DNA of 64,000 nucleotides from Volvox africanus (lineage: Eukaryota > Chlorophyta > Chlorophyceae > Chlamydomonadales > Volvocaceae), in the NCBI GenBank assembly GCA_030268105.1, contig BSDZ01000020.1, forward strand, positions 1,752,001-1,816,000, given 5' to 3'. Below the pieces are notes generated by a model. That model saw only the letters and a list, made by a program, of their open reading frames with translations, did no database searches and had not been told where the DNA came from. Below are positions 21,393 through 32,570 of the stretch, piece by piece; the stretch's first letter is position 1; every line of letters begins with the position of its first letter. The position numbers were made by a program, and so were the translations under genes.

Positions 21393-22628
21393 CTATTTCG
21401 GCTGAGGTACAAACGGCGGCATTAGCGGGCAATCCTTCGTGGAATGGCTCTCCGCACACCGTAGACAAACGTTGGCCAATTTCCGACGCTCGAATTCGGA
21501 ACGATTGCAATTCCATTTTGGCATATACGTGTCGTCCGTGCAAGTCCGCTTCGCATTGGGGTCGGAACGCTGTGCGGCTGCCGTCGACGGCGCACCACCA
21601 CGCTTCCTGTTTTTAGCCAGGTCCGAGCGCGGACCTGCTCCTCCTGACCCACGGACACCCGAGCTAGCGCCCCCGCGCGCCTGGCGTTGCCGCTTGCTGC
21701 GTCGCGTCGCGGCAGTAGGCGTGGGGCGGGTCGCTCCGAAGTCCTGGTCAAGAGCTACGGCTTCCCCAAGCGGATCCTGCACTTGCACGGCATTTGCACG
21801 AGGGGCAGACTTGACTTCTTCCTCACCGGCAAGGAGTCGTATCTCCGTACCCTTAGCAAAAGCGACCAAAGCATCATACGACTTGATCTGCGCTCCAACC
21901 AAGTCAGTAGCGCACCATTTAGCCAAAAGTTTCGTCAGGCCTCGCCTAAACCAAAAGACACGCTCAGATTCAGTGAGGTCAGCAATGGGAGTCACAAGTG
22001 CTTCGAAGCGTGACTGGTACGCAGGTACATTTTCATCCCGACGCATGTGGTAGCTACCGGCTGCCAAAACCTTACGAGCTTCCACATCGCGTGCTTGAAC
22101 CTCAGTAGCGAATCGTGCGAGCAAAGCGGCGACCAACTCGTCAAAAGTATAGTTGCCCCGGGCGTTCGTCCAATTGCGATACCAGTCCTTCGCTGAGCCC
22201 TCGAGGGTGTTACCAACGAAGAGACACCTGATACCGTCATTATCGCCACCATGAACAGCCTGGAGATACTTTTTAGCGTCACGCACGTACGCACGAGTTG
22301 CATCGGCTATGCTATGCCCTGGTGTCTTGTCGGTCAGCGAAATATTGAGCCTAGGAACGGGAATCGACAATCTCATCACCTCAGGGATGTCATCATGCCC
22401 TCGAGCTTGAGGTAATGGCAGAACCCTTGGTCCAGCAGTGTTGTCCATATTCGTGTTCACTGCTGAATGCGGCACAATTAAGTGAGCAGGGGTCTGAAGG
22501 AAAAGGGGCTCTTGAGTGGCTCGCGCGCCAACAGTCTCAAGACCTCTATCCGGTGCTCTAGCAGCCACAACAAAATCGGGTTGGCTAGCTAGGCTAGTGT
22601 GCGGCGTATCATCGTGTTCCGCGGACAT
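21393..22628 (-). CDS. gag: Gag of A3
   Basis: Intact frame from ATG 22626-22628 to UAG 21393-21395, 411 residues. Contains the gag core and the knuckle CLRCAESHSTKDC. Particle assembly and RNA packaging are inferred from the family. The stop is followed by the same spacer, arm and loop arrangement as elsewhere in family A. Start chosen as the first ATG of the conserved MSAEHDDTPH sequence; the frame is open 9 nt further upstream. Confidence 0.9.
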   Translation of the reverse strand: MSAEHDDTPHTSLASQPDFVVAARAPDRGLETVGARATQEPLFLQTPAHLIVPHSAVNTNMDNTAGPRVLPLPQARGHDDIPEVMRLSIPVPRLNISLTDKTPGHSIADATRAYVRDAKKYLQAVHGGDNDGIRCLFVGNTLEGSAKDWYRNWTNARGNYTFDELVAALLARFATEVQARDVEARKVLAAGSYHMRRDENVPAYQSRFEALVTPIADLTESERVFWFRRGLTKLLAKWCATDLVGAQIKSYDALVAFAKGTEIRLLAGEEEVKSAPRANAVQVQDPLGEAVALDQDFGATRPTPTAATRRSKRQRQARGGASSGVRGSGGAGPRSDLAKNRKRGGAPSTAAAQRSDPNAKRTCTDDTYMPKWNCNRSEFERRKLANVCLRCAESHSTKDCPLMPPFVPQPK

Positions 22629-23027
22629 GGAGCACAAAGCGATACCCTAGGTTTGCGTAATAGAAGCCGACTTCTATCGCAAAGGCAAGAGTACAAAGCG
22701 ATTCAGTGAGCCTACCGACAGTACTCTTGAGAAGATTCAGTAAACTCAGCAAGTACTTGCCCAGCTGAGTCCTGATCTCCGTAGTTTTGGCAATGAGAGT
22801 CGCCAACTGGTCCGGACGAAAGCCGGTCTCAGTCGCCGCGGCAAGCAATGCCGGTGCACTGAGATTACCTGCGACTCAGAGCGTACACTTACACAACAAG
22901 TGCAGCAATCTAAGCAAAAGCAATTAAACAATTACAAACCGGAAGCGGCGGCGTCCAAAACGGCGCGGCCTAGGTCTTCGGCAAAAGTATCTAGCGGTCC
23001 TCGTGGTTCGTCGCTGGAACTCGCCAT
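22609..23027 (-). CDS. Leader ORF of A3 (two exons)
   Basis: Exon 1 22940-23027, intron 22869-22939 (71 nt), exon 2 from 22868 to the stop at 22609. The last codons differ from A2 and A5 (ends VRGTR). The intron length is the same as in the other six family A copies. Confidence 0.52.
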
Positions 23028-23094
23028 AGAAAGAACCTACTTCCGATTAGACAAAGAGAGACAGTTAGGCAACGAACCTGTCTCGATACCAAAT

Positions 23095-23917
23095 TGTTGT
23101 ACCTCTCGTTCGCGTTTGCTCATGAGTATCTGCACGTCTGGAGACTTTCGACACCGATGCGCGAGCACTTGCAAGTACAGCAAGGCAAGCGAGAGCAAAC
23201 AGAGACAGCAGAAGACTTCAAGACGAAGAGAGATATAACTTACAGTCTTGCAGATCGGAACGATGCAATGGACGAAATCGCCGTCAGCACCGGAAGCAAG
23301 CAATCATCATGTGGCGGTGATTAGCGAAGTTCAGGCTTAGCTGGGCTAAGTAGAATAGCGTATAGCAATAGTAATATAGAACACACGAGTGTTCTCCGGT
23401 ATCGAATGTCTTATCTTGCTTAGCCGTCCTCGCATCTGTTATACTCGCAGCATCGCAATGCCGTACGATTCACATCAGGAGGCCGATCCTAGATGTGACA
23501 ACCCTACTGCGTATAGGTGATGTCTACGCATAACAACGTATAAGCCTTTCCGGCATTCGCATGATGCAAGGGTCCGGATAACGATATCCGGTTGCAGGGC
23601 ATGTGTCGCGACGAGTGCGGCGCTCTCAACGTGTGCTGTAATGAAGTAATATTATATCAGATAATATTACTTATCGTTTCGTATCACGAGCATAATGCGC
23701 ACTTCAATGCTTCGGGCTTTCATGCATGCTAGGCGGATTTGCCATGATGCGATGTCGTGATGGATAATGACAACATGCCAAATGCATATATAAATGTACA
23801 CGAATACATTTATATCATGCAGATTCATTCATATGCAATGTGTTCATCACAATAGCACTTCGCCTTGTAGGATCACATCGACCTACGCATCGGCGGGAAA
23901 CTAACCGTAGCACAACA
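23095..23917 (-). repeat. 5' LTR of A3 (823 bp)
   Basis: PBS lies just left of 23095 on the minus strand. The right end CACAACA is followed by the TSD TCGGT and A2 reverse transcriptase sequence. One base is missing in the CTCGGGCTAAG hairpin relative to other copies. Confidence 0.92.
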
Positions 23918-26362
23918 TCGGTCACTTTGAGTATACGGTCCTATCGTTTGGTTTGACTAATGCCCCTGCGACGTTTCAGTCGGTTATGGACCGAATGTTT
24001 AGGCCGTTTATCGACAGGTTCGTTGTTTGCTATCTGGATGACATCTTGGTATATTCTAAGACGCGCGAGGAGCACTTGGAGCATCTTCGGCTCGTGCTCG
24101 ACGTTATGAGGCGGGAGCAATTGTTTGCTAAACGCGCCAAATGCTTTTGGGCGCAGCCTCAGGTGGAATATTTGGGCCACATTGTGTCGGCCACCGGTGT
24201 GAAGATGGACCCGCGGAAGGTCGCCGTGGTTCACGATTGGCCGGCGCCTCAGAACCTCACGGAGCTGCGTAAGTTCCTTGGCTTGACCAATTATTTCCGA
24301 AAGTTCATTGAAAAATATTCCATCATTGCGGCCCCGCTTACTAACTTAACTCGCAAAGGCGGTTTCGTTTCACTCGAGTCGTGGATGCCAGCGGGCATTC
24401 GAAGAGCTCAAGCGAATCGTTGCCGAAGATGTCACCCTTGCATTCCCTGATTACTTGTTGCCATTTCGTGTTGAGGTAGTGTCTGATGCCTCAATATTTG
24501 GAAGCGGCGCTGTATTGTTACAGGAAGGGCGACCGATCGCCTTCACGAGTAAGAAGTTTTCTGGTGCGGAAATTCGCTACACCACCGGGGAACAGGAGCT
24601 TCTGGCCGTGCTGCATGCTTTAAAGGAATGTCGCTGTTACCTCGAGGGACGCCCGTTTACTTTAAAGACTGACCATAAGCCCCTAACGTTTTTGCAAAGC
24701 GTTCCGACGTTGAACCGCCGTCAGGCTAGGTGGATGGAATACCTAGCTAGGTTCGACTGCACCTGGGAGTATATTTCTGGTAAATTGAATATTGCCGATG
24801 CTCTCAGTCGACATCCGTCGCTACACACTGCAATTTTGGCAGCGCCCGTCGTGCGACCGCGTAGCGAGGAGGTACCGATCGCGACGGACCTCGCGGAGCG
24901 GTTGAAGGTTGCCTAGAACGCAGACGCCTGGTTTGCGGACCCGGCTAATGTAGAAAACCTTCGCAAGCAGAATGGCCTTTGGCTACGGACGGAGGGTGCA
25001 GCTACGCAAATCGTCGTTCCGAACGACGACGCGCTACGCTACGACATCCTTGCGCGGTTCCACGAGGACCCGTTAGCAGGACACCCTGGTAGCAAGCGAT
25101 TGATCGAGTTGGTGCAACGTTCCTTTTCGTGGCCTCGTTTGGCTAAGGATGCGGCGAACTTCGTCCAGACATGCAGTCTGTGCCAGCACAATAAGGCTTT
25201 GTCCGGTAAGGGCCATGGGTTGTTGCAACCGTTGCCTGTCCCGGATGCGCCTTGGGAAAGTGTTTCCATGGACTTTGTAGTCGAGCTGCCCAAAACTGAG
25301 GGGGGATATGATGCGGTGTTCGTAATGGTCGATTGTCTGACTAAGATGGTTCACCTAGCACCATGCACATCATCCTGCACGGCTGAGCAAACCGCACGTT
25401 TGTTTTTCGACAATGTGGTTCAGTTACATGGGGTTCCCAAAAATGTGATTTCAGACCGCGGTGGGCAGTTCACGTCTAAGTTTTGGGAAGCGCTCTGCAA
25501 ACTAGTTGGCATGCGCGTCAACCTGAGCACGGCGTATCACCCACAGACTGATGGTCAAACCGAACGCACAAATCGCACGTTGGGTGATATGTTGCGCAAT
25601 TATGCTGGTCGCACACCACTTGTTTGGGATACGTATTTGACTGCGGCAGAATTCGCGCTTAACAACGCTGTGAACCGCTCAACAGGCAAAAGTCCGTTCT
25701 TTCTCAACTACGGATTTCATCCCGCACTACCCGTGTGGCGTGAGTTGGAAGTGAACGTGCCTGCTGCTAAACTTTTTGCCAAGTCTTTTATGTCCCGAAT
25801 CACAGACGCGAAGTCATGTTTGGACGCGGCGCAGCAACGAACGACGGAATATTACAACAAATCCAAGCAGGATGTGACGTTTTTGGAAGGGCAACTCGTG
25901 TTGCTAAGCACCAAGAACTTGCGTTCCTTGGCCGACGGATCCCGAAAACTCTTACCTCGCTGGATTGGTCCGTATCCTGTCGTGCGCATGGTTGGGAATG
26001 TGGCTGTGGAGCTTGCATTGCCCGCTGATATGACCATTCACCCCACATTTCATGTATCGCTTGTTCGTCCGTATCATGGTACGGAACCCGTCCCTGAGCC
26101 TGCTAACGCCCCCGCAGCGATATAACCAGTTCCCGAGACCTGGATCGCTGGTAAACAGAAGTTTTACGATGTGGAGCGGGTGTTAGATTATCGCGCGCGT
26201 CGTGTGGGCCGACACCGACGTAAGCGAACAGTACACGAGTACTTGGTTATGTGGACAGGGTATACCAGCGAACACAACTCATGGGAACCGGCACGCAACT
26301 TCTCACAGGACATGAAGCCCCTGCTCGAAGAAGCCCGCAAACGTGCCACGCAAGCCCAATGA
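23918..26362 (+). pseudogene. pol: pol of A2, part 2
   Basis: Continues RT from HFEYTVL through YLDDILVYS, RNase H, integrase and chromodomain. Lesions: an 8-bp deletion at about 24387 (frame change), TAG at 24914-24916 (Tyr in other copies) and TAA at 26123-26125 (Glu in other copies) just before the chromodomain segment 26171-26362. The integrase core keeps its acidic residues. Confidence 0.9.
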
Positions 26363-26406
26363 CCCCTGCAGTCGATGCTGTATGATGCAGCGAGGACGCT
26401 GCATAC

Positions 26407-26421
26407 GGGAGGGGGGATAAT
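26407..26421 (+). other. Polypurine tract of A2
   Basis: GGGAGGGGGGATAAT immediately before the 3' LTR, the plus-strand primer site. The same string precedes the 3' LTR of A4 and, on the minus strand, of A3. Confidence 0.8.
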
Positions 26422-27245
26422 TGTTGTGCTACGGTTAGTTTCCCGCCGATGCGTAGGTCGATGTGATCCTACAAGGCGAAGTGCTATTGTGATGAACACA
26501 CTGCATATGAATGAATCTGCATGATATAAATGTATTCGTGTACATTTATATATGCATTTGGCATGTTGTCATTATCCATCGCGACATCGCATCATGGCAA
26601 ATCCGCCTAGCATGCATGAAAGCCCGAAGCATTGAAGTGCGCATTATGCTCGTGCTACGAAACAATAAGTAATATTATCTGATATAATATTACTTCATTA
26701 CAGCACACGTTGAGAGCGCCGCACTCGTCGCGACACATGCCCTGCAACCGGATATCGTTATCCGGACCCTTGCATCATGCGAATGCCGGAAAGGCTTATA
26801 CGTTGTTATGCGTAGACATCGCCTATACGCAGTAGGGTTGTCACATCTAGGATCGGCCTCCTAGTGTGAATCGTACGGCATTGCGATACTGCGAGTATAA
26901 CAGATGTGAGGACGGCTAAGCAAGACAAGACATTCGATACCGGAGAACACTCGTGTGTTCTATATTACTATTGCTATACGCTATTCTACTTAGCCCGAGC
27001 TAAGCCTGAACTTCGCTAATCACCGCCGCGTGATGATTGCTTGCTTCCGGCGCTGACAGCGATTTCGTCCATTGCATCGTTCCGATCTGTAAGACTGTAA
27101 GTTATATCTCTCTTCATCTTGAAGTCTTCCGCTGTCTCTGTTTGCTCTCGCTTGCCTTGCTGTACTTGCAAGTGCTCGCGCATCGGTGTCGAAAGTCTCC
27201 AGACGTGCAGATACTTATGAGCAAACGCGAACGAGAGGTACAACA
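26422..27245 (+). repeat. 3' LTR of A2 (824 bp)
   Basis: Near-identical to 12583-13406 with only scattered substitutions. It ends at 27245 and is followed by unrelated DNA (CAGCGGGCC). Confidence 0.9.
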
Positions 27246-27453
27246 CAGCGGGCCTTCTGTCCGTACGTAGCTTGCTGATGTGCGGTTGCTTGATGACATT
27301 GTCGCGTCGCAGGTGCATCGACAACAAAAAGCAGTTTCAAGAATTCCAAATGATGATGGCATAAATATAAGTATACATACATACCAGGCAGGTAGGTACA
27401 TAACGTCATCGTGAATCATAAATCATGCATAATGAATAAGGTTGAGAACCACA

Positions 27454-27494
<41 letters not shown>
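27454..27494. repeat. Compound AC/AT microsatellite
   Basis: Nine AC units (27454-27471) run directly into an alternating AT tract (27472-27494). Confidence 0.95.
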
Positions 27495-28102
27495 CATTAG
27501 TGGCACCGATTGCTGGTCCAATACTACCTAGCTATGTATGTATTGCATAATTTTCATTTATTTGTTCATCCCGGCGGACATATACGCAGGCGTATGTGCA
27601 TGTGCCGTTTGTGTGTGTGTATGTATGCATCTTTCACGTGTATATCTGACACTCAGTTACGATTACCAGCTGTTGCTGCTGCTTCTGCATCTCGGTATAC
27701 CGCATATTAGTTGTATAATTATTAGCGGCGGCGACAACTTCAGTGACAGGCAGGGAGTGTGTGTGCAAGCGCAGCGGAAGATCGTCTCATTTATCTTCAC
27801 ATACATCAAGGCTACAAGAACGCAAACGATCACTAACGCGACTCTGCTACTGGTGGCCTTCTAGATTGGCGCCTGCACACTTCTCCTGCTGGCAGGCCTT
27901 CGAGGTGCGCACGTTAATTAACATTTAATATGCGACTAACAATCAATTAATTAATCAATCAATGAACCAATGAATGGTACTTCATTAGTTACCACACGTA
28001 CTCCACACATGTGACTGCATACACTGTCACCGGCACCTGCTCCCTCGCTCAAGCATCGACACCTATGAGCATGGATGTATGGATGATGGCGGGCGGATAA
28101 TG

Positions 28103-28189
28103 AAGGATGATCGATAATCATGATGATAATTATGGCAGGTGGTGGTGGTGGTGCTGATATGATTATGATGATAATGATAATGATGATTG
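28103..28189. repeat. GAT/AAT and GGT trinucleotide-rich tract
   Basis: Imperfect GAT/ATA repeats surround a short (GGT)n run near 28137-28153. Confidence 0.85.
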
Positions 28190-28466
28190 CAAATCCCAGA
28201 TTACGACATTTCACAACCACATTGGGGTAATATGCTTGAATAATTGTGGACTTATTTCCAGTTGGTCCAGTTTGAATCCATCCAGCCACCATTTGGCCTT
28301 CATTAACGTGTTACAAGACGACCAAGTCGCACCTGCTCAGCGTTCGCCCCAATATTACTTGCCACCAGAGAAAAAGTTTTGAAATATTTATATATAAAAT
28401 TTTTAAGATGCTAATTAATGCCAGTGCTAAAATTCAGAAAAATAACCGGTATTACCATCCTCACCG

Positions 28467-31353
28467 TCAGAATAATTTATTTGATGGGATTACCTTAATC
28501 TGTGTTTGAGTTATTTTTGACAGTTGCAGGGGCTCCCAGCCCCACGCCTTTACTTCCATAGCAGCCATGGTTGCACCCAGTCGCACACTAACCTGGCAGG
28601 GATGTAGCTGCATTCCCATCCCCTCCTCCCTCACTGCTTCTGCCACCTCGTCTGGCACTACGGGCAGCAGCTCCTCAGGGGGCGGCCCAACAAGGTTATT
28701 CAACACAAACTGTGACGTTTTGTCGCCATCCTTAGGATCTACCGGCTTCCTATCAGAGGCCCCACGTTTCCCCACAATTGGCCGCGGGGTCTGAACAATG
28801 CAAACACGCTCGATGACGGACTTGATCAAGGGGATCCACCCAAAGGAGGCATGTGGTGCACCAGGCTTCCTGCAGCGGGGGTGGGGGTGGGGGTGCGGTT
28901 TTGGGTTAGGCTCGAGTTCGACCTCTTTTTTCGCCCTCCCTTTGCCACCCACCACACCTGTACCATTTCAACGGTCGGAGGTGAAGCTCCCTGTTCCAGT
29001 CCTCCTTGGGTGCTTCGAACCACCTCACATACACCAAGTCATGGGTATCCTGCGTGTGTGTAATGCTGAGCAGAAGCTGTACCTGCGTTCCAAGCCAAAT
29101 TCATTTATGTCAGTGCCGGGAACCCCCTTCCCCCCCCCCACACAGCAAGACAGTAGAATCCCGACAAAAGGTGTGTGCTTACCCGCCCGTACCAAACGCC
29201 ATCTTCCTCGCTCCGAACCAACACATCACAAACAGCCGCCTTGGTACGGTTCCCAAACAGGGTCCCCGCGAGACGGCCGCCACGCACGTATACAACTGTG
29301 ACCTGCGAGCTGACCAGTAGCGGGGTTGACGCCTTAGTTGATTCGGCAGATTCCGCTGGATGCTGGTGGTGGGTGCTGAACCTGGGAAAACCACTGATTT
29401 CGGAGAAGTCGGCATGGGAGACTGGATGAGGGTGCCCCGAAACACCGGGGAAGGTAGGGACTGCCAGGTTAGTGGCCACGGGTGATGTACCCCCCTATCC
29501 TACACACAACTGTCTCGTACGGAGCATAGTACAGGTAGCATATCCGCCAAACAGTCACCTGTATCACGACGAACATGTTTGATGCAAGCAGCACTGGGCA
29601 GTGCAGCCAGTAGCAGTATCTATGCGAAGTTGTAATAAAAAGTTACCTGGCAGAGCTCAAGCTGGCTTTGAGAAAGGCCCCAGATGTCCTTCAGCTGCTT
29701 ACTTAAACACGAGGTCAGGTACTTGGCGCCGTCCACGGCCCCTGCATGACAAGGCATCATAGATTAATTCCAGCAGCCAGAGACAGACGAGTGTACCGGC
29801 AGTCAGCTGAACCTACCGGCAGAAGAGAATCACTGGCATGCCTCCAGCCAAGGCAAGGTCAAGCCGGTCCTCCCCATGGCGTGGGTCTTGCTGCTAATGA
29901 CTCTCGAACGCTTTATCGAGGTCGAGGACGGCAAACGAGGTTGTTAGATACAAGACTGCATCAACGTGGCAAGAACGGAAAATTTGCTGCACTAACCGCG
30001 TTGTCTGAAGTGGCCATGTCAGCTCCAGAGTCGTGGACTGGGCATGGCGAGACAATACCAAGTTTTCCAACAACCTGATAAGGAAGAATGTGATGCTGAG
30101 CACGATCCGTTAGGTATCATAAGGCAAGTGATGAACGGGCCTGACCTGCTCTTGGAGGGCGTCGTTCTTCTTGATTGTGAATTGCCATGCCGCTCGAAGG
30201 GTTTTATTGTAGCTCTCCTTTGGGCCCGTGGAAGTGAGATCGGTCATGCCAGACTGCCGGATGGCTTCTGCATACTTCCGCATGTGCAGGAGTTTTGGAA
30301 TGGAAGCCCAGCACTTGTACTCACTGAAGAAGCGCAGGATATCGGTCTGCAACCTGGGATGGACATGCAGGCCTTTACAAATTCTATAATGCCAGCCTTG
30401 CATGTGGAAATTGAGCGACCTACTGGAAAACGAGCTCCTCCAGTAAGGTGAGGCTCCCAGTGGTGTGCCTGGGCATGTCCCTGATCTGGATGTAGCGTGC
30501 ATAAGCTGCACAACAGGTACACAGCAGATGTGTTCGGGGATGAGTAGCTGCTGTTGACATCGATCCTCGCTGATTACGTATCCCTCCCTTGCGTACCAGT
30601 AAAGAATGCAGGAAGCCCGCACGGCAACCCATCGAATGGGTACAGGGCAATGCCCAGGAATGGCATCATGACGTCCCTCTCCTGCAGGAACTCAATTGAC
30701 AATACTTGATAGTTCTCCATCGCGCTCCCAGCCCGCCCTACATACCTCTGCACACGTCTTTTCGGCCCACAGGCTCTCCTTAGGGATTCTCTCTCCACGG
30801 TACAGGCGCCTGTACGAACAAAACCGGGCCTGAATCCTAGCAAAGATGCTGTCCTTACGGGACCTGCATGTGGCCTCGATGCACAGCTTCAGGGCCTCGA
30901 TCAGGTGGAGGGAGATGCCGTTGAAACACTGATGCAGTGTGTCAATTGGCACACACTGGTAGACATCAGTATTGGCGAAACCCCAAAAGGCCACCTTGTC
31001 TCCAGTGAGCCCCATCTCCGCAAGAGCCCTCTGGGTGGGCCCAGACCTCAGCACCTGTGGCCATCAAGGAATCTGCTTGAGAGATAGCATCGGCAGTGTA
31101 GTCACATTGAACAATTGAAACCGACCTCACGCATGTCTGCCTCCCTGCGTGCTGCAGGCCTGGAGTCGGGATCGCCTATTTCATCCTTCGTGGCTAGCGT
31201 GGAGACGTCCCTAAAATACTTGAGACCCAGCGCGCCCCATTGCTCTTGCAGGTCCGCGAGGAAGGCGCCAAGGGCCAGCCGGCACTCGTGGTGCTTACCA
31301 GCACTGTCGCGCATAGTTAGCAGCCTGTGTTTTGACAGAGGTTCCGTAGTCAA
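28467..31353 (-). pseudogene. Plavaka-like DNA transposase, interrupted or multi-exon
   Basis: Several minus-strand blocks in sequence order resemble Plavaka transposases (CACTA-related): CRLALGAFLADLQEQWG (31102-31353), LAEMGLTGDKVAFWGF then DTLHQCFNG (30692-31054), MENYQVLSIEFLQERDVM (about 30640-30730), FFSEYKCWASIPKLLHMRKY and STGPKESYNKTLRAA (30110-30622), and a C-terminal VIERVCIVQTPRPI block (28467-28955). A GT-AG intron of about 71 nt fits between the first two blocks (31055-31125). Other frame changes may be introns or decay. Assignment is from remembered family motifs only. Confidence 0.5.
29387..29510. repeat. 124-bp block shared with the B1 insertion
   Basis: Matches the reverse complement of 6076-6199 at 121 of 124 positions without gaps. 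It lies inside the Plavaka-like region, in a stretch readable on the minus strand (29105-29479). This copy has no flanking 8-bp repeat. Confidence 0.75.
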
Positions 31354-31478
31354 CAGCTGCTTGCTGTGTTATCTGAATGCATCATGCCTGCTGCGTACCC
31401 CTGACTTGCATCCTTGAAGGGCTTGAGGAACAACTCAAGTGAGGCCTGCTGCACACGCATCTTCAAAGCACGGAATCT

Positions 31479-31833
31479 CCTCGGCCCCGTCAGCTTGAAG
31501 GATGACTATGCACAGGACCTGCTCATTGTCTCTGCTCAAGTTTGACATGTAAAGAGCAACATCTCAATTTTCCGCCGGTGGCACTCGTCAATGCACAGGC
31601 TGGGACCTACAATCACCAGCCGGGCCTCACAGCGCATCCCGTCGTAATGGTACCACCCATCCGGACGAAGCCACTGCAAACCTGCAGCACTGATGTAGGC
31701 TGTATAGTGACCACCGTCACGGACTACCACAGCACGCAGCGAAAATGCTCTTCCGCCTACTAGGAGGTGGCCTAGCTCAGGCAGCATCTCCTTGGCCCCG
31801 CCAGCTTGATGGATGACTATGCAGAGGGCCTCC
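31479..31833 (-). repeat. Imperfect direct repeat inside the USP-like region
   Basis: About 45 bp at 31479-31525 recur at 31788-31833 with about five differences. On the minus strand both read as CIVI.QA.GA.E, suggesting duplication of an exon-sized piece about 310 bp apart. Confidence 0.5.
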
Positions 31834-32165
31834 ACAGGACTCACCAGGACGTCATACACGGTCATGGACCGGCAGCACGGACTCAACCTGTACCTAGCTG
31901 CACTAGCCGTGAGATAGTGCATCGACACCTCCACCCCCTGTGTCATCCCCAGTGCTCCCACAAAATGGTTCGGGGTGACACTGACAGCGTTATTGTACTG
32001 CCATCCCTGCATCTTGCTGGGCGCAAATTCTGGGCCGCTCCTGCCGCAGCCGCACCTCCCAACAGCCATTCCCCCTAGGCCCAGTCTGCTCCCTTGCACG
32101 GACGCCATCACCACCCAAATGTCCGCAACACACAGGACATGCACGAGGCTCAGCGACGGTCCCAC
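31536..32165 (-). pseudogene. Ubiquitin-specific-protease-like fragment
   Basis: A 209-codon minus-strand frame. Near its C-terminus it has LRAVVVRDGGHYTAYIS followed after about 12 residues by WYHYDGM, the His-box arrangement of C19 (USP) peptidases, and a final KIEMLLFTCQT. No Cys box is visible, so it is a fragment or needs upstream exons. The N-terminal 80 residues are unassigned. Similar domains sit beside some transposases, so it may belong to the same unit as 28467-31353. Confidence rests on these short motifs. Confidence 0.4.
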
Positions 32166-32250
32166 GGACCCGATGGCTCCTCAGACCCGGCACGTGAACG
32201 CGACAACCCCTGCCGGGGCCTCGATGGAAAGCCCAGGACACCCTCCCCTT
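32166..32250. other. Short spacer before D1
   Basis: GC-rich sequence with no recognised feature, ending CCCTT at the D1 LTR. Confidence 0.4.
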
Positions 32251-32558
32251 TGTTGTATCACCCCAAACTAGTGGTAGTGATAACTACCGGTTGATAGGAA
32301 GAGCAGAGCATAGGTACTCTGAGCTCAGTACGGAAAGCCTCCATAAAGAGCCGTAATCTCTAAGGAAGAGAAAACGTGGATATGTATTAAGGAATTACAT
32401 ATGATCAACCAGTGAAACCGAACTCAACTGAGTCTACCAGTGACCGTGTCACAGTTGCACTAGGGCATGCAACCCTTAGCCTCTATATTTGCACATAGAG
32501 GGTGTAGCCACGGGCTACTTACTTAGCAAGGAGCTAAGGCCGGTACTGTAATACAACA
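32251..32558 (-). repeat. 3' LTR of D1 (308 bp)
   Basis: Plus strand TGTTGTATCACCCC to GTAATACAACA, followed by a pyrimidine tract (ACTATTCCCCCTTTAGG) that is the PPT on the minus strand. An inner GATAACTACCGGTTG segment resembles part of the C1 LTR, hinting that C and D are related. Confidence 0.8.
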
Positions 32559-32570
32559 ACTATTCCCCCT

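Larger units (their letters stand above)
16723..23917 (-). mobile_element. A3: near-complete family A element with protease deletion
   Basis: Both LTRs, PBS, PPT and a 5-bp TSD TCGGT (16718-16722 and 23918-23922) are present. Length 7195 bp is about 275 bp short of the family norm because of one deletion in pol that removes the protease active site. Gag, RT, RNase H, integrase and chromodomain frames are open. LTRs are about 99% alike by eye. It is younger than A2. Confidence 0.95.
12583..27245 (+). mobile_element. A2: family A retrotransposon interrupted by A3
   Basis: Plus-strand element: 5' LTR 12583-13406, leader, gag, pol part 1 to 16722, A3 insertion, pol part 2 from 23918, PPT and 3' LTR 26422-27245. 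Without A3 it is about 7.46 kb, the family length. Both LTRs share a CCTAGTGTGAATC variant not seen in A3 or A5. The outer flanks (CCAGG left, CAGCG right) are not a TSD. Gag and pol carry nonsense mutations. Confidence 0.9.
27246..28466. other. Non-LTR DNA, no gene recognised
   Basis: AT-rich, low-complexity sequence with no ORF of convincing composition and no resemblance to the flanking elements. It contains the two microsatellites listed separately. Probably intergenic host DNA. Confidence 0.5.

Noticed and set aside
21439..22053. Long plus-strand ORF antisense to A3 gag (with equivalents at 3020-3601, 14448-15062, 35458-36039, 46421-46984 and 49673-50254)
   Set aside because: Recurs opposite every gag copy and tracks gag conservation; low-complexity composition and no domain. 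Treated as a shadow of gag.
28798..29320. Plus-strand ORFs over the Plavaka-like region
   Set aside because: Short, Pro/Ser-rich frames lacking domains, opposite better supported minus-strand blocks.
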